Part shown: piece by piece, positions 1 through 5,615 of the stretch
How the letters are laid out: each line of letters opens with the position of its first letter
Position numbering within the stretch: position 1 is the stretch's first letter
Assembly (NCBI RefSeq): GCF_015865035.1
Contig: NZ_JADZGI010000013.1
Location: forward strand, 1 to 8,271
DNA: 8,271 nt
Direction of reading: 5' to 3'
Source of the DNA: Novosphingobium aureum
GTDB taxonomy: Bacteria > Pseudomonadota > Alphaproteobacteria > Sphingomonadales > Sphingomonadaceae
Notes under the pieces: model-generated
What the model saw: the letters and a program-made list of their open reading frames with translations, nothing else
Databases searched by the model: none
Told to the model about the DNA's origin: nothing
Position numbers and translations under genes: made by a program

Positions 1-53
1 AGCGAAAAACCATCGAACATCGCCGCTTGCTTCACCGCAAGCTCGCCGCCTAA
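1..53 (+). CDS. IS3-family transposase, C-terminal 16 residues (cut by window edge)
   Basis: The reading frame starting at base 3 gives RKTIEHRRLLHRKLAA and a TAA stop at 51-53. It matches the end of the right-hand copy (RKTIEYRRLLHRKLAA) except for His in place of Tyr. This basic tail follows the DDE integrase core in IS3-family OrfB proteins. Only the tail is visible, so it cannot be said whether this copy encodes an active enzyme. Identification rests on the longer right-hand copy, which shows the recognisable YHESLNNVTPAD segment. Confidence 0.8.
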   Translation, partial: RKTIEHRRLLHRKLAA

Positions 54-127
54 CATCAAGCCCCAGACGAGGCCCGCCCTCCGCTAATCCACGACCCCAT
101 CTGTGCCAAATGTCTCGACGACGGACA
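1..127 (+). mobile_element. Right end of an IS3-family insertion sequence, left copy (partial)
   Basis: This is the 3' end of an insertion sequence; the rest lies outside the window. It contains the last transposase codons and about 74 bases of non-coding tail. The same 127 bases recur as reverse complement at 8049-8175, with 7 mismatches and no gaps. Homology between the copies stops after base 127: the next bases are ATT here and GTT, then unrelated sequence, at the other copy. That fixes the element boundary. The tip reads ...GACGACGGACA, so the element ends in CA, as expected of the TG...CA ends of the IS3 family. Insertion here removed the 5' part of the ATPase gene that starts abruptly at 128. 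The left end and the target duplication are not visible. Confidence 0.85.
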
Positions 128-523
128 ATTCGCAATTTGTCCCCCGGCACTCGCGGGATCGTCCTATTGCTTCTGTACTTGGCCCTCGATCACTCTGACG
201 ATCGACCATTGATTATCGATCAGCCAGAAGAAAATCTCGATCCGAAATCGATCTTTGATGAGCTGGTCCCGCTGTTTGCCGACGCAAGACGACGGCGGCA
301 AGTGATCATGGTGACCCACAATGCTAATCTCGTTATCAACACGGACGCGGACCAAATTATTATCGCGGAGGCGGGCTCTCACGTTCCCGGTCAGCTGCCG
401 TCCATCAGCTACCTATCCGGCGGGCTCGATGAAGCCTCGATCCGCGAGCGGGTTTGCGGAATCCTCGAAGTCGGCGATGACGCGTTCAAATCCCGCGCAC
501 GTCGCTTGCGAGTCTCCATTTAG
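128..523 (+). pseudogene. ABC/SMC-like AAA ATPase, C-terminal fragment (5' end removed by IS)
   Basis: About 131 codons of a P-loop ATPase C-terminus remain, starting exactly at the IS tip. The visible motifs appear in the order expected of an ABC-type ATPase C-terminal half. A signature-like LSPGTRG is near 137-157, and a Walker B reading PLIIDQPEENLD is near 206-241. The switch/H-loop VTHNAN is near 311-328. The combination of LSPG.RG and IIDQPEENLD is typical of large SMC-like ATPases such as the TrlF-type (PHP plus ATPase) proteins, in which this block is near the C-terminus. Walker A and any N-terminal domain are missing, so the fragment cannot hydrolyse ATP. The frame is open through the IS end and an ATG at 110 inside the IS is in frame, but no good ribosome site precedes it. 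Truncated-ATPase status is secure; the exact subfamily is a recalled resemblance. Confidence 0.8.
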
Positions 524-1164
524 GTTGCCGCCCGACGCCATGAATTGACCTTCGTTGCGACCGCTTTCTCATGCCCGACTTTGAAAGGAGCCGTTTCGGG
601 TCGTCCAACATAACTGCCGCTCGGCGATGATCGTTTCTACGTCCGCTTTCGCAAACATGCTCGGAGTGGTGGGACGACCGAGCTTGGGGCGCATTGCTGC
701 CGGACGATCCTGCGCTTAGCGAATGGCCAATTTTTAGCTGAATCTGTCGTTCGAAGCCCAACCGTCAAACGACGCATTCGGGTCGGGCGCAGAAGGGTGA
801 GCCTGGCATCGAGGCTCTAGCGAGGTTTTAGGGCTACCAGGCGCCCGAGGTCGTCATTCTCCACTGAAAGGGAAGCGGAGATTTCATTACGTCTACTCGA
901 GTCTCCGCATTGCGACATCAATCTCTGCGAGGATGTGGGTCTAGCTATGACACTTGCAGCTTGCACGTATGCCGAGAGTAACGTCACAAACCATCATTCC
1001 ACAGCGTCAATTCCAAGGGGGACCAGAAGGGGGACCCGAGCGAGGGGTGCATAGAAAAAATAATAATTTTAAGATAGTTATTGTATTGTTAGAGTCTTCT
1101 CGACTGATCCTTTCCGTTGTTCGACCGATCTTCAGGCCGTCGTCTCAAGAAGCTTGCCGGGCAA
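524..1164. other. Gene-poor stretch between ATPase remnant and fragment mosaic
   Basis: No convincing gene is present here. Short open frames exist on both strands (for example 486-761 minus and 954-1193 plus), but they have no recognisable domain, no clear ribosome site and unnatural composition. The only structured elements are a G-rich direct repeat at 1015-1038 and an AT-rich patch at about 1051-1092. The patch stands out in an otherwise GC-rich window. The stretch may be decayed sequence left by earlier rearrangements; this is inference. Confidence 0.6.
1015..1038. repeat. Two tandem copies of AAGGGGGACC (12-base period) beside an AT-rich patch
   Basis: AAGGGGGACC occurs at 1015-1024 and again at 1027-1036, in a 12-base unit (AAGGGGGACCAG, then AAGGGGGACCCG). 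About 13 bases later a run of roughly 40 bases is almost entirely A and T (1051-1092, with AAAAAATAATAATTTT at its core). Such iteron-like repeats next to an easily melted tract can occur at recombination or regulatory sites. Two copies are too few to assign a role. Confidence 0.55.
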
Positions 1165-1302
1165 TCAGACCGGCAGTCCGAACTGCTCCTTGATTGAGCG
1201 GGCGAGGGACGCATCATCCGTGCCTCGACGCATGGCGAGCAGCAGCTGCGCGTCCTCCCCGGCTTCGAACCGCAGGCGGTCGGTCGTGTCGGTCGCTGCA
1301 GC
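1165..1302 (-). pseudogene. Short-chain dehydrogenase (SDR), C-terminal remnant
   Basis: The last 45 codons read AAATDTTDRLRFEAGEDAQL, then end in SIKEQFGLPV and a stop. This has the character of an SDR C-terminus, where an 'AATDGTDRLRY.AG.DA' segment and a terminal '.FGL' are common. None of the catalytic parts (TGxxxGxG, NNAG, YxxxK) is present. In the same frame it is joined directly to an unrelated SRPBCC-like stretch at 1303, the junction falling at a Tyr codon. It is therefore a fused scrap, not a functional gene. The family call is by recalled resemblance. Confidence 0.6.
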
Positions 1303-1439
1303 GTAGCCGGTCAGGATTTTGGGAAGGACGTCCTCGGCGGCAACGAAGTCGAACACGTCACGGATGGCGCCGGGAACGAGTCCTCGCGTGTTATGGTAAC
1401 GTCGTTCGGATCGTGGGCGGAATCAGCAATGGCGCTCAT
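1303..1439 (-). pseudogene. SRPBCC-like protein, 5' fragments with a frame break
   Basis: An ATG at 1439-1437 has a good ribosome site (GGAG at 1450-1447, 7-base spacing). It opens MSAIADSAHDPNDVTITR, but that frame ends after 42 codons at a TGA (1313-1311). From about 1380 a different frame carries LVPGAIRDVFDFVAAEDV and LPKILTGY. These resemble the start of SRPBCC-fold proteins ('VFDFVAAEDVLPK.LTGYG'). That frame then runs straight into the SDR remnant at 1302. A start with a working ribosome site, a frame change and two unrelated protein pieces within 280 bases indicate at least two deletion or recombination joints. The first 18 residues may come from the same or a third gene. Confidence 0.5.
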
Positions 1440-1648
1440 CGTGTATCTCCAGTTGTCGAGTTGGAGATTACGTCTTCCCTATGCCGCGAATAGAGGCGTG
1501 ATTGGGACCGAACGTCTCACCAGAGAGACGGTTCAAGCCAGACCAGCTGTTCCGCTGGCAGGACGGCGCGTTCGAAATGGGCGGCTAGTGCCCGCGCCGC
1601 AGACCCTTAGCTTGCAAGGCGCCTTAACTCAATCACGAAGGACTTGCC

Positions 1649-2122
1649 ATGATCTACTCCAACGCCACCGTGCCGGTGAATCCCGAAGGCGAGACGCCAC
1701 TGACCCGCGAGCAGGTCTGGAAAGGCCTCGAGCGCAAGGCGCGCGACGCAAGGCTGTTCCTTCCGCCCGGCGTCTGCACACGCTGCGATGTGATCGAGGA
1801 AAGTGCCACGCATTTCGTGCGCGAGGCGACCATCGCCGACGAGGACGTGCGCGAGATCATCGTGCTCGAGCCGCAGTCCAAGGTGACCTTCTTCCAGGCC
1901 AGCGGTCCGCGCGAAGGCGCGATCATCAACGAGCTGTTCGAGGACGACGCGGGCGAACTGCAGCTGAATTTCTATTGCTACCTCGGCCTGCGGGGCAAAC
2001 AGCCCGGCGGACCGGAAGAACAGGCCGAACAGAAGCAGTTCGACAGCGACAAGGGCTACAAGGCCGCGCTGCTCGCGACCCTGAAGCGCACGCGTGAAAT
2101 GCTCGCGGACGGCTCGCTATAG
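1649..2122 (+). CDS. AtaL-like SRPBCC-fold protein (DUF1857 type)
   Basis: This 157-residue soluble protein has no signal peptide or membrane segment. The N-terminal part (residues about 8-45) reads VPVNPEGETPLTREQVW followed by KGL.RKA and RLFLPPG. After that come TRCDVIE, FVREATI and a beta-rich core (VTFFQASGPREGAIINELFE), ending in a helix rich in Lys and Arg (YKAALLATLKRTREMLADG). The TPLTR..VW.GL..KA opening is characteristic of the AtaL-like/DUF1857 group of the START/SRPBCC superfamily, whose members bind small hydrophobic ligands. Fungal relatives sit in biosynthetic clusters; the bacterial role is generally unknown. AAGGA at 1638-1642 lies 6 bases before the ATG, supporting this start. 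It transcribes away from the SRPBCC/SDR mosaic and is 104 bases upstream of the hydrolase, which has its own promoter, so they need not form one operon. Confidence 0.8.
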   Translation: MIYSNATVPVNPEGETPLTREQVWKGLERKARDARLFLPPGVCTRCDVIEESATHFVREATIADEDVREIIVLEPQSKVTFFQASGPREGAIINELFEDDAGELQLNFYCYLGLRGKQPGGPEEQAEQKQFDSDKGYKAALLATLKRTREMLADGSL

Positions 2123-2153
2123 GCACGCGCTACCCTATCAGCAAATCTCCATC

Positions 2154-2183
2154 TTGAAAACGGAACAACGTTCCGTTTATATG
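2154..2183 (+). promoter_or_regulatory. Sigma-70-type promoter of the alpha/beta hydrolase
   Basis: TTGAAA at 2154-2159 matches the -35 consensus at five of six positions. TATATG at 2178-2183 is a plausible -10 (TATA of TATAAT) at 18-base spacing. The hydrolase start codon lies 43 bases downstream of the -10. The spacer is almost wholly occupied by the palindrome at 2158-2178, implying that a bound repressor would exclude RNA polymerase. Confidence 0.6.
2158..2178. promoter_or_regulatory. Perfect 9-3-9 palindromic operator, probable TetR site
   Basis: AAACGGAAC (2158-2166) and GTTCCGTTT (2170-2178) are exact inverted copies separated by AAC. The length and symmetry suit a dimeric helix-turn-helix repressor such as TetR. 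The site lies between the -35 and -10 elements of the hydrolase promoter. The only TetR gene in the window is encoded next to the hydrolase, convergently at 3226-3777, which makes it the natural candidate. Binding is inferred. Confidence 0.7.
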
Positions 2184-2226
2184 TTCTCATCGCGCCGGCG
2201 CCGTTGCTGGGGCCAAGGAGTACTCA

Positions 2227-3171
2227 ATGCCAGCACATATCAACCCCACCATTCGCTCGACTGCCATGGATCTCGCACCCGCGCTCTCCATGGGACCGCT
2301 CTCGCTGAGAGTTGAAGGCCGCGGCGAGAACTTGGCGTACCGGGTCACCGCGCCCGCCGAAGGCGACAGCCTGCCTCTCATCCTGTTCGCGCACGGTAAT
2401 GGCCAGTCGCTCTACACCTACGGTCCGCTCGTCAATTACTGGGCATCGAACGGCTTTGTGGTGATCAATCCGACCCATCTCGATTCCCGGATGATCGCGC
2501 TTCCCGCCGACGACCCGCGCCGCCCGCAGCTCTGGCGGCACCGCGAACAGGATATTCTCGCCCTGCTCGACAATCTCGATACGATCGAGGAGGCGGCTCC
2601 GTTCATCAAGGGCCGGATCGACCGCGACCGCATCGCGGTGGCGGGCCATTCCTGGGGCGCCCAGACCGCCAGCATGTTCTTGGGTGCGACCCACCCCGAT
2701 CCCGACGACGGCTCAACCGTCTCGCTGCGTGATGCGCGGGTGAAAGCGGGCGTGTTGTTCGCGGTCCCCGGCACCGGAGGCGAAAATCTGAGCGAGTTCG
2801 CCGCGCAGAACTTCCCGTTCATGCACCCGGACTTTTCAGGTCTGGAAACCCCGACGCTCGTGGTCGCGGGCGATAACGACAATGGCGCGATGACCGTGCG
2901 CGGACCGGACTGGTGGCGCGAGGCCTACGACCTCAGTCCCGGCGCCAAGGCGCTGTTCGAGGTAAAAGGTGGTGAGCATTCGCTGGGCGGCATTCCCAAT
3001 TACGAAGCGCGTGAGACCACCGACGAGAATCCGGCCCGGGTCGCCGCGGTCCAGCAGCTGTCGACAGCGTTTCTGCGCAGCACCCTCTCGGGTTCGGACG
3101 CGGCTTGGAAGGCGGCGGTGAGCGATGTCCGCGGTGCTGCCGTGTCGCAGGGTACCGTCGAAGAGAAGTAA
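2227..3171 (+). CDS. Alpha/beta hydrolase (chlorophyllase/PAF-acetylhydrolase-like)
   Basis: This 314-residue serine hydrolase is predicted to be cytosolic, with no signal peptide or membrane helix. An oxyanion-hole HGNGQS is at residues 56-61. The nucleophile elbow GHSWG is at 140-144 with Ser142, the probable acid is Asp216 in VVAGDNDNG, and His251 lies in KGGEHSLGG. The triad is therefore complete and in canonical order. The layout (FAHGNGQS, a long insertion, GHSWGAQTA, then LVVAGDND) resembles the chlorophyllase/PAF-acetylhydrolase-like or dienelactone-hydrolase-like groups. The substrate cannot be deduced, but an ester or lactone is likely. AAGGAG at 2215-2220 lies 6 bases before the ATG, fixing the start. 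Expression is probably controlled by the promoter-operator at 2154-2183 and the adjacent TetR regulator. A hairpin at 3194-3250 follows. Confidence 0.85.
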   Translation: MPAHINPTIRSTAMDLAPALSMGPLSLRVEGRGENLAYRVTAPAEGDSLPLILFAHGNGQSLYTYGPLVNYWASNGFVVINPTHLDSRMIALPADDPRRPQLWRHREQDILALLDNLDTIEEAAPFIKGRIDRDRIAVAGHSWGAQTASMFLGATHPDPDDGSTVSLRDARVKAGVLFAVPGTGGENLSEFAAQNFPFMHPDFSGLETPTLVVAGDNDNGAMTVRGPDWWREAYDLSPGAKALFEVKGGEHSLGGIPNYEARETTDENPARVAAVQQLSTAFLRSTLSGSDAAWKAAVSDVRGAAVSQGTVEEK

Positions 3172-3193
3172 CGCATTCCGGGCCGAGCTCCGT

Positions 3194-3250
3194 GATTGAC
3201 GGACTGCGGGAGGGCGACCTGTCGGTCAGCCCTCCCGCAGTCCGTCAATC
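3194..3250. terminator. Perfect 22-bp inverted repeat, bidirectional terminator
   Basis: Bases 3194-3215 and 3229-3250 are exact reverse complements with a 13-base loop. Within the loop GACC/GGTC can pair further. The hairpin lies 22 bases after the hydrolase stop. Its right arm is also the last codons of tetR (IDGLREG), with the tetR stop TGA in the loop at 3228-3226. There is no clear T-run on either side, so it is not a textbook intrinsic terminator. Position between two convergent genes nevertheless strongly suggests transcript termination or mRNA 3' end protection. Confidence 0.75.
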
Positions 3251-3777
3251 AGCACATCCAGCATCCGCTGACCAAGTCCGGTATCCTGCGGTGAGACGAG
3301 CCGAGCCACGGTCTTGACCAGATCATCGGCGGTCAGGCCATTCCGGATAACCCCTGCCGCGCGAGCGGTTTCGAGAAGACTGTCCAAGGCCGGATAGAAC
3401 CGTTCCTCGAAATGCACCGGCAACCCTGCATAGGCGGGATCGCCCGAATGCAGAGCGATCGAGAATCCGCGCTTGGTGGCGATGAACGCTGCAAACCGGC
3501 GCAGCCATTCAGCCAGTGCTTCGAAGGGGGGGCGGGTTGCAGCCAGTTCGCCGGCCGCGGCCGCGCAATCATCGATCTCCTGCCGAAACACTGCCGCGAT
3601 AAGGTCCGCGCGCGTCGGGAAGCGCCGGTAAAGCGTGCCAACGCCCACACCGGCGGCTTCCGCGATGGTCCGGTTAGGCACATCGATCCCTTCGGCCGCG
3701 AAGAGCGTGCGCGCCGCCTCGAGCACCGCCTCCTCGCTGCGACGGGCATCAGCACGCATTCCGGTTACCTGAGCCAT
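3226..3777 (-). CDS. TetR/AcrR-family transcriptional regulator
   Basis: This is a 183-residue one-component repressor. The N-terminal DNA-binding domain (residues about 10-60) carries the helix-turn-helix RTIAEAAGVGVGTLYRRFPT followed by RADLIAAVF, the standard TetR signature. The remaining 120 residues are the helical ligand-binding and dimerisation domain, whose effector cannot be read from the sequence. Start choice is open. The ATG at 3777 has only a weak upstream AGGT, while Met7 (3759) begins the common MRADARR motif and is preceded by AGGTAA at 5 bases. It follows the GFA gene by 15 bases on the same strand and probably shares its transcript. It faces the hydrolase tail-to-tail. The palindrome at 2158-2178 in the hydrolase promoter is the most likely target. 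Its final codons form one arm of the shared hairpin. Confidence 0.9.
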   Translation of the reverse strand: MAQVTGMRADARRSEEAVLEAARTLFAAEGIDVPNRTIAEAAGVGVGTLYRRFPTRADLIAAVFRQEIDDCAAAAGELAATRPPFEALAEWLRRFAAFIATKRGFSIALHSGDPAYAGLPVHFEERFYPALDSLLETARAAGVIRNGLTADDLVKTVARLVSPQDTGLGQRMLDVLIDGLREG

Positions 3778-3792
3778 GACCTGAAACGGTCC

Positions 3793-4233
3793 CTAGCCAG
3801 CCAGCGCAGCGGCGAATTCCTGCGGCGTGGGCGAAACCTCGAAGCCGGGTGTATCCTCTTCGATTGTCAGCCAGGGCTGTTTTTGCCGGATCCAGATATG
3901 CAGTGCAGGTGCAACCTCACTGCTACGATCGAGCGTGCCCACGCGCAGCACGAGAAACTCTGGCAGCGCGGGATTGCGATTGGCGATCCGGGTGAGGCAG
4001 GCGGCGCATCCGATATGTTCGGACGGCATGGCCTCCTGCCCTTCTGGCAGACGAAAAGTATGCCCGCTATCGCTGAAGGTCAGCGCGTCCTCTGCCACGA
4101 TCGCATGCAGCGCGAACGCGGAGCCGCTCCAAGTCTGACAATCGACACAGTGGCAGGCATAGGTCCGCGGAAGATCATCCGCCTCCAGTTCGTATCGCAC
4201 TGCGCCGCAGCGGCAACCACCTTCGAAACTCAT
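3793..4233 (-). CDS. GFA-family (glutathione-dependent formaldehyde-activating-like) zinc protein
   Basis: This 146-residue protein has the complete cysteine set of the GFA/CENP-V family. Cys7 and Cys9 (CRC) pair with Cys76 and Cys79 (CAAC), corresponding to the structural zinc. Cys27, Cys29 and Cys32 (CHCVDC) correspond to the catalytic-type zinc. The late HIWIRQKQPW motif is also typical. The founding member was proposed to help formaldehyde react with glutathione, but for most members, including this one, the substrate is unknown. The start at 4233 (MSFEGGCRCGAVRYEL) is chosen because AAGGA lies 7 bases upstream. The frame stays open to a TTG at 4314, but that TTG overlaps a possible -35 (TTGACC, 4314-4309) and has no ribosome site. 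It is co-directional with tetR, 15 bases apart, suggesting a two-gene operon. Confidence 0.88.
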   Translation of the reverse strand: MSFEGGCRCGAVRYELEADDLPRTYACHCVDCQTWSGSAFALHAIVAEDALTFSDSGHTFRLPEGQEAMPSEHIGCAACLTRIANRNPALPEFLVLRVGTLDRSSEVAPALHIWIRQKQPWLTIEEDTPGFEVSPTPQEFAAALAG

Positions 4234-4397
4234 GAAATTGTCCTTCTCATTTTTCCATTTCAACGCTGCGTCATCGCCCCAGTTTACATCGCGAGGCTTA
4301 GGCTGGTCGGTCAAGCGCGTCAGCGATGAACAAGATGCTTTAACGCAAGATCAAGTCTAGCGAAGCGCCAGGAGCCTATTCAAGCTGAACGTTTTGG

Positions 4398-4484
4398 TCC
4401 AACGTCGTTGCTTTCTTCGCGAGCGACGCTGCTAGCTACATCGACGGGGAAGAACTCTATGTCGACGGCGGGCTCAAGGTCTGA
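4398..4484 (+). pseudogene. Short-chain dehydrogenase (SDR), 3'-terminal remnant
   Basis: One frame reads SNVVAFFASDAASYIDG, then EELYVDGGLKV and a TGA at 4482-4484. This is the conserved C-terminus of classical SDR enzymes ('.VVAFLASD.ASYITGQ.LYVDGG'). Roughly 28 codons remain; upstream of about 4398 the similarity is lost and no Rossmann or YxxxK motif is present. It is not part of the intact SDR at 4614, which is a different DltE-like type without the YVDGG ending. It also differs from the SDR scrap at 1165-1302. Confidence 0.75.
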
Positions 4485-4563
4485 AGCAGTACCGTTTCAT
4501 CGGCGAGACAATGAGTTCCAATTAAGCTGCTTATTGATGGCACACGGAACAGCTATTTCCAGC

Positions 4564-4597
4564 GGCAGAGAGACGGAAGCGGATTTCCGGCTCTGCC
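4564..4597 (+). promoter_or_regulatory. Two-part hairpin in the leader of the SDR gene
   Basis: GGCAGAG (4564-4570) pairs with CTCTGCC (4591-4597), and inside it CGGAA (4574-4578) pairs with TTCCG (4585-4589). The hairpin ends 3 bases before the ribosome site AAGGAG (4601-4606). It could influence translation or act as a DNA operator. Chance formation in GC-rich DNA is also possible. Confidence 0.35.
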
Positions 4598-4613
4598 CCT
4601 AAGGAGAAGCATC

Positions 4614-5372
4614 ATGAAGAACAGCGGCAACACCATTATCCTGACCGGCGGCGGCTCGGGCATCGGACGCCTGATGGCACGGCGCCTGCACGATGCAGGC
4701 AACACCGTCATCATCGCGAGCCGCAACATGGACGCGCTGGCCGAGACGGCTGAGGGCTACACCAACATTCATACGCTCGAACTCGACCAGACCGATCCGA
4801 TCAGCATAGATGCGTTCGCGAAGCGGGTCCTCGACGATTTCCCGCACGCCAATGTCCTCATCAACAATGCCGGCATCATGCGCATGGAAGGCTCACTCGC
4901 CGCGAAGCGCGATCTTGCTGACGCCGAGGAATCGGTGACCAACAATCTCCTCGGTCCGATCCGGCTCACCGATGCGCTGATCGAACAGCTCGTCGCGCAG
5001 CCCGACGCGGCGCTCATCAACGTGACCTCAGGACTCGCTTTCGTGCCGCTGGTGCTTGCACCGACCTATTCAGCGATCAAGGCAGGCATCCACAACTACA
5101 CCGTGTCGCTGCGCGCGGTACTGAGGGGTCAGGCCGAAGTGATCGAGATCGCCCCGCCGGCGCTGCGCACCACGCTGACGCCGGGCCAGGAGAACAACGA
5201 GCGCTTCATGGATCCCGAACTCTTCGTCGACCATGTGATGGAACTGTTGCAGCGCGATCCGACGCCGGCCGAAGTGCTGGTCGAGGAAGTCGACTACATG
5301 CGCCGGGCGGAGAAGGAAGACCGCTTCGAAGAGACTGTCGCCGGGATCAATCCCTTCCTCGCCAACCGCTGA
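4614..5372 (+). CDS. SDR-family oxidoreductase, DltE-like
   Basis: This 252-residue NAD(P)-dependent dehydrogenase or reductase has all SDR signatures. The dinucleotide site TGGGSGIG is at 11-18 and NNAGIM is at 84-89. The active-site Asn is about 110-111, Ser139 lies in NVTSG, and Tyr152/Lys156 in PTYSAIK complete the tetrad. Overall pattern (LTGGGSGIGR.MAR.LH, NVTSGLAFVP, AP..YSA.KA, PP.LRT.L) matches the DltE group (COG3967). A following 'NN-RFM' C-terminal half lacks the YVDGG ending of classical SDRs. The substrate is unknown. AAGGAG at 4601-4606 lies 7 bases upstream of the ATG. The LysR regulator follows on the same strand after 243 bases and is the nearest candidate regulator, though LysR targets are more often divergent. 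Confidence 0.9.
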   Translation: MKNSGNTIILTGGGSGIGRLMARRLHDAGNTVIIASRNMDALAETAEGYTNIHTLELDQTDPISIDAFAKRVLDDFPHANVLINNAGIMRMEGSLAAKRDLADAEESVTNNLLGPIRLTDALIEQLVAQPDAALINVTSGLAFVPLVLAPTYSAIKAGIHNYTVSLRAVLRGQAEVIEIAPPALRTTLTPGQENNERFMDPELFVDHVMELLQRDPTPAEVLVEEVDYMRRAEKEDRFEETVAGINPFLANR

Positions 5373-5431
5373 CAAAGATGTTGGGCTCGCGCATCCGATG
5401 CTCCTCCCGTCTGCTGCGCGTCTCTTCCCTC

Positions 5432-5462
5432 GCCCGGCGACCTGCAATGTGGGGCGCCGGGC
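5432..5462 (+). terminator. GC-rich hairpin after the SDR gene, possible terminator
   Basis: GCCCGGCG (5432-5439) pairs perfectly with CGCCGGGC (5455-5462) around a 15-base loop, 59 bases past the SDR stop. No T-run follows, so intrinsic termination is uncertain. It lies in the 243-base gap before the LysR gene and would insulate the two units. Confidence 0.4.
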
Positions 5463-5615
5463 GGGCCGATATGAATGGGAGCGAGCGCCAGCGAGGGATT
5501 GACGACCCACTTTCCGAGAATTGAGAGCGAACACGAGCGGGCTAATTGAACATTGACTGTTTCGCGGCTGAGGCGGATGGTAGCTATCACAACCGTATCG
5601 TCTCGTAGGTGAAAC

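Larger units (their letters stand above)
4234..4613. other. Region between divergent GFA and SDR genes without an intact gene
   Basis: This 380-base region separates genes transcribed outward in both directions and should hold both promoters. It also contains an SDR 3' remnant (4398-4484) and a hairpin just before the SDR ribosome site (4564-4597). A weak TTGACC on the minus strand at 4314-4309 could serve the GFA gene, but no good -10 follows at normal spacing. No complete coding region is seen. Confidence 0.6.

Noticed and set aside
486..761. Open frame of 91 codons on the minus strand
   Set aside because: No recognisable domain, no ribosome site, low-quality composition, and it overlaps the end of the ATPase remnant.
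954..1193. Open frame of 79 codons on the plus strand across the G-rich repeat
   Set aside because: Its protein is a by-product of the repeat and the AT-rich patch, with no family resemblance and no ribosome site.
1393..2097. Long 234-codon open frame on the plus strand
   Set aside because: Mostly overlaps the AtaL-like gene in another frame; the Arg-rich product is a typical GC-rich shadow.
4234..4314. 27-residue N-terminal extension of the GFA protein from a TTG start
   Set aside because: The internal ATG at 4233 has AAGGA at 7 bases and starts with the family-typical MSFEGGCRCGAV; the TTG has no ribosome site.
3412..4329. Longest open frame of the middle region, 305 codons on the plus strand
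   Set aside because: It lies antisense to tetR and the GFA gene, both of which have clear motifs and ribosome sites; its own product shows no domain.
5553..5586. TTGACT followed by TAGCTA as a LysR-gene promoter
   Set aside because: Spacing of 22 bases is too long for a normal sigma-70 promoter, and no better -10 was found.
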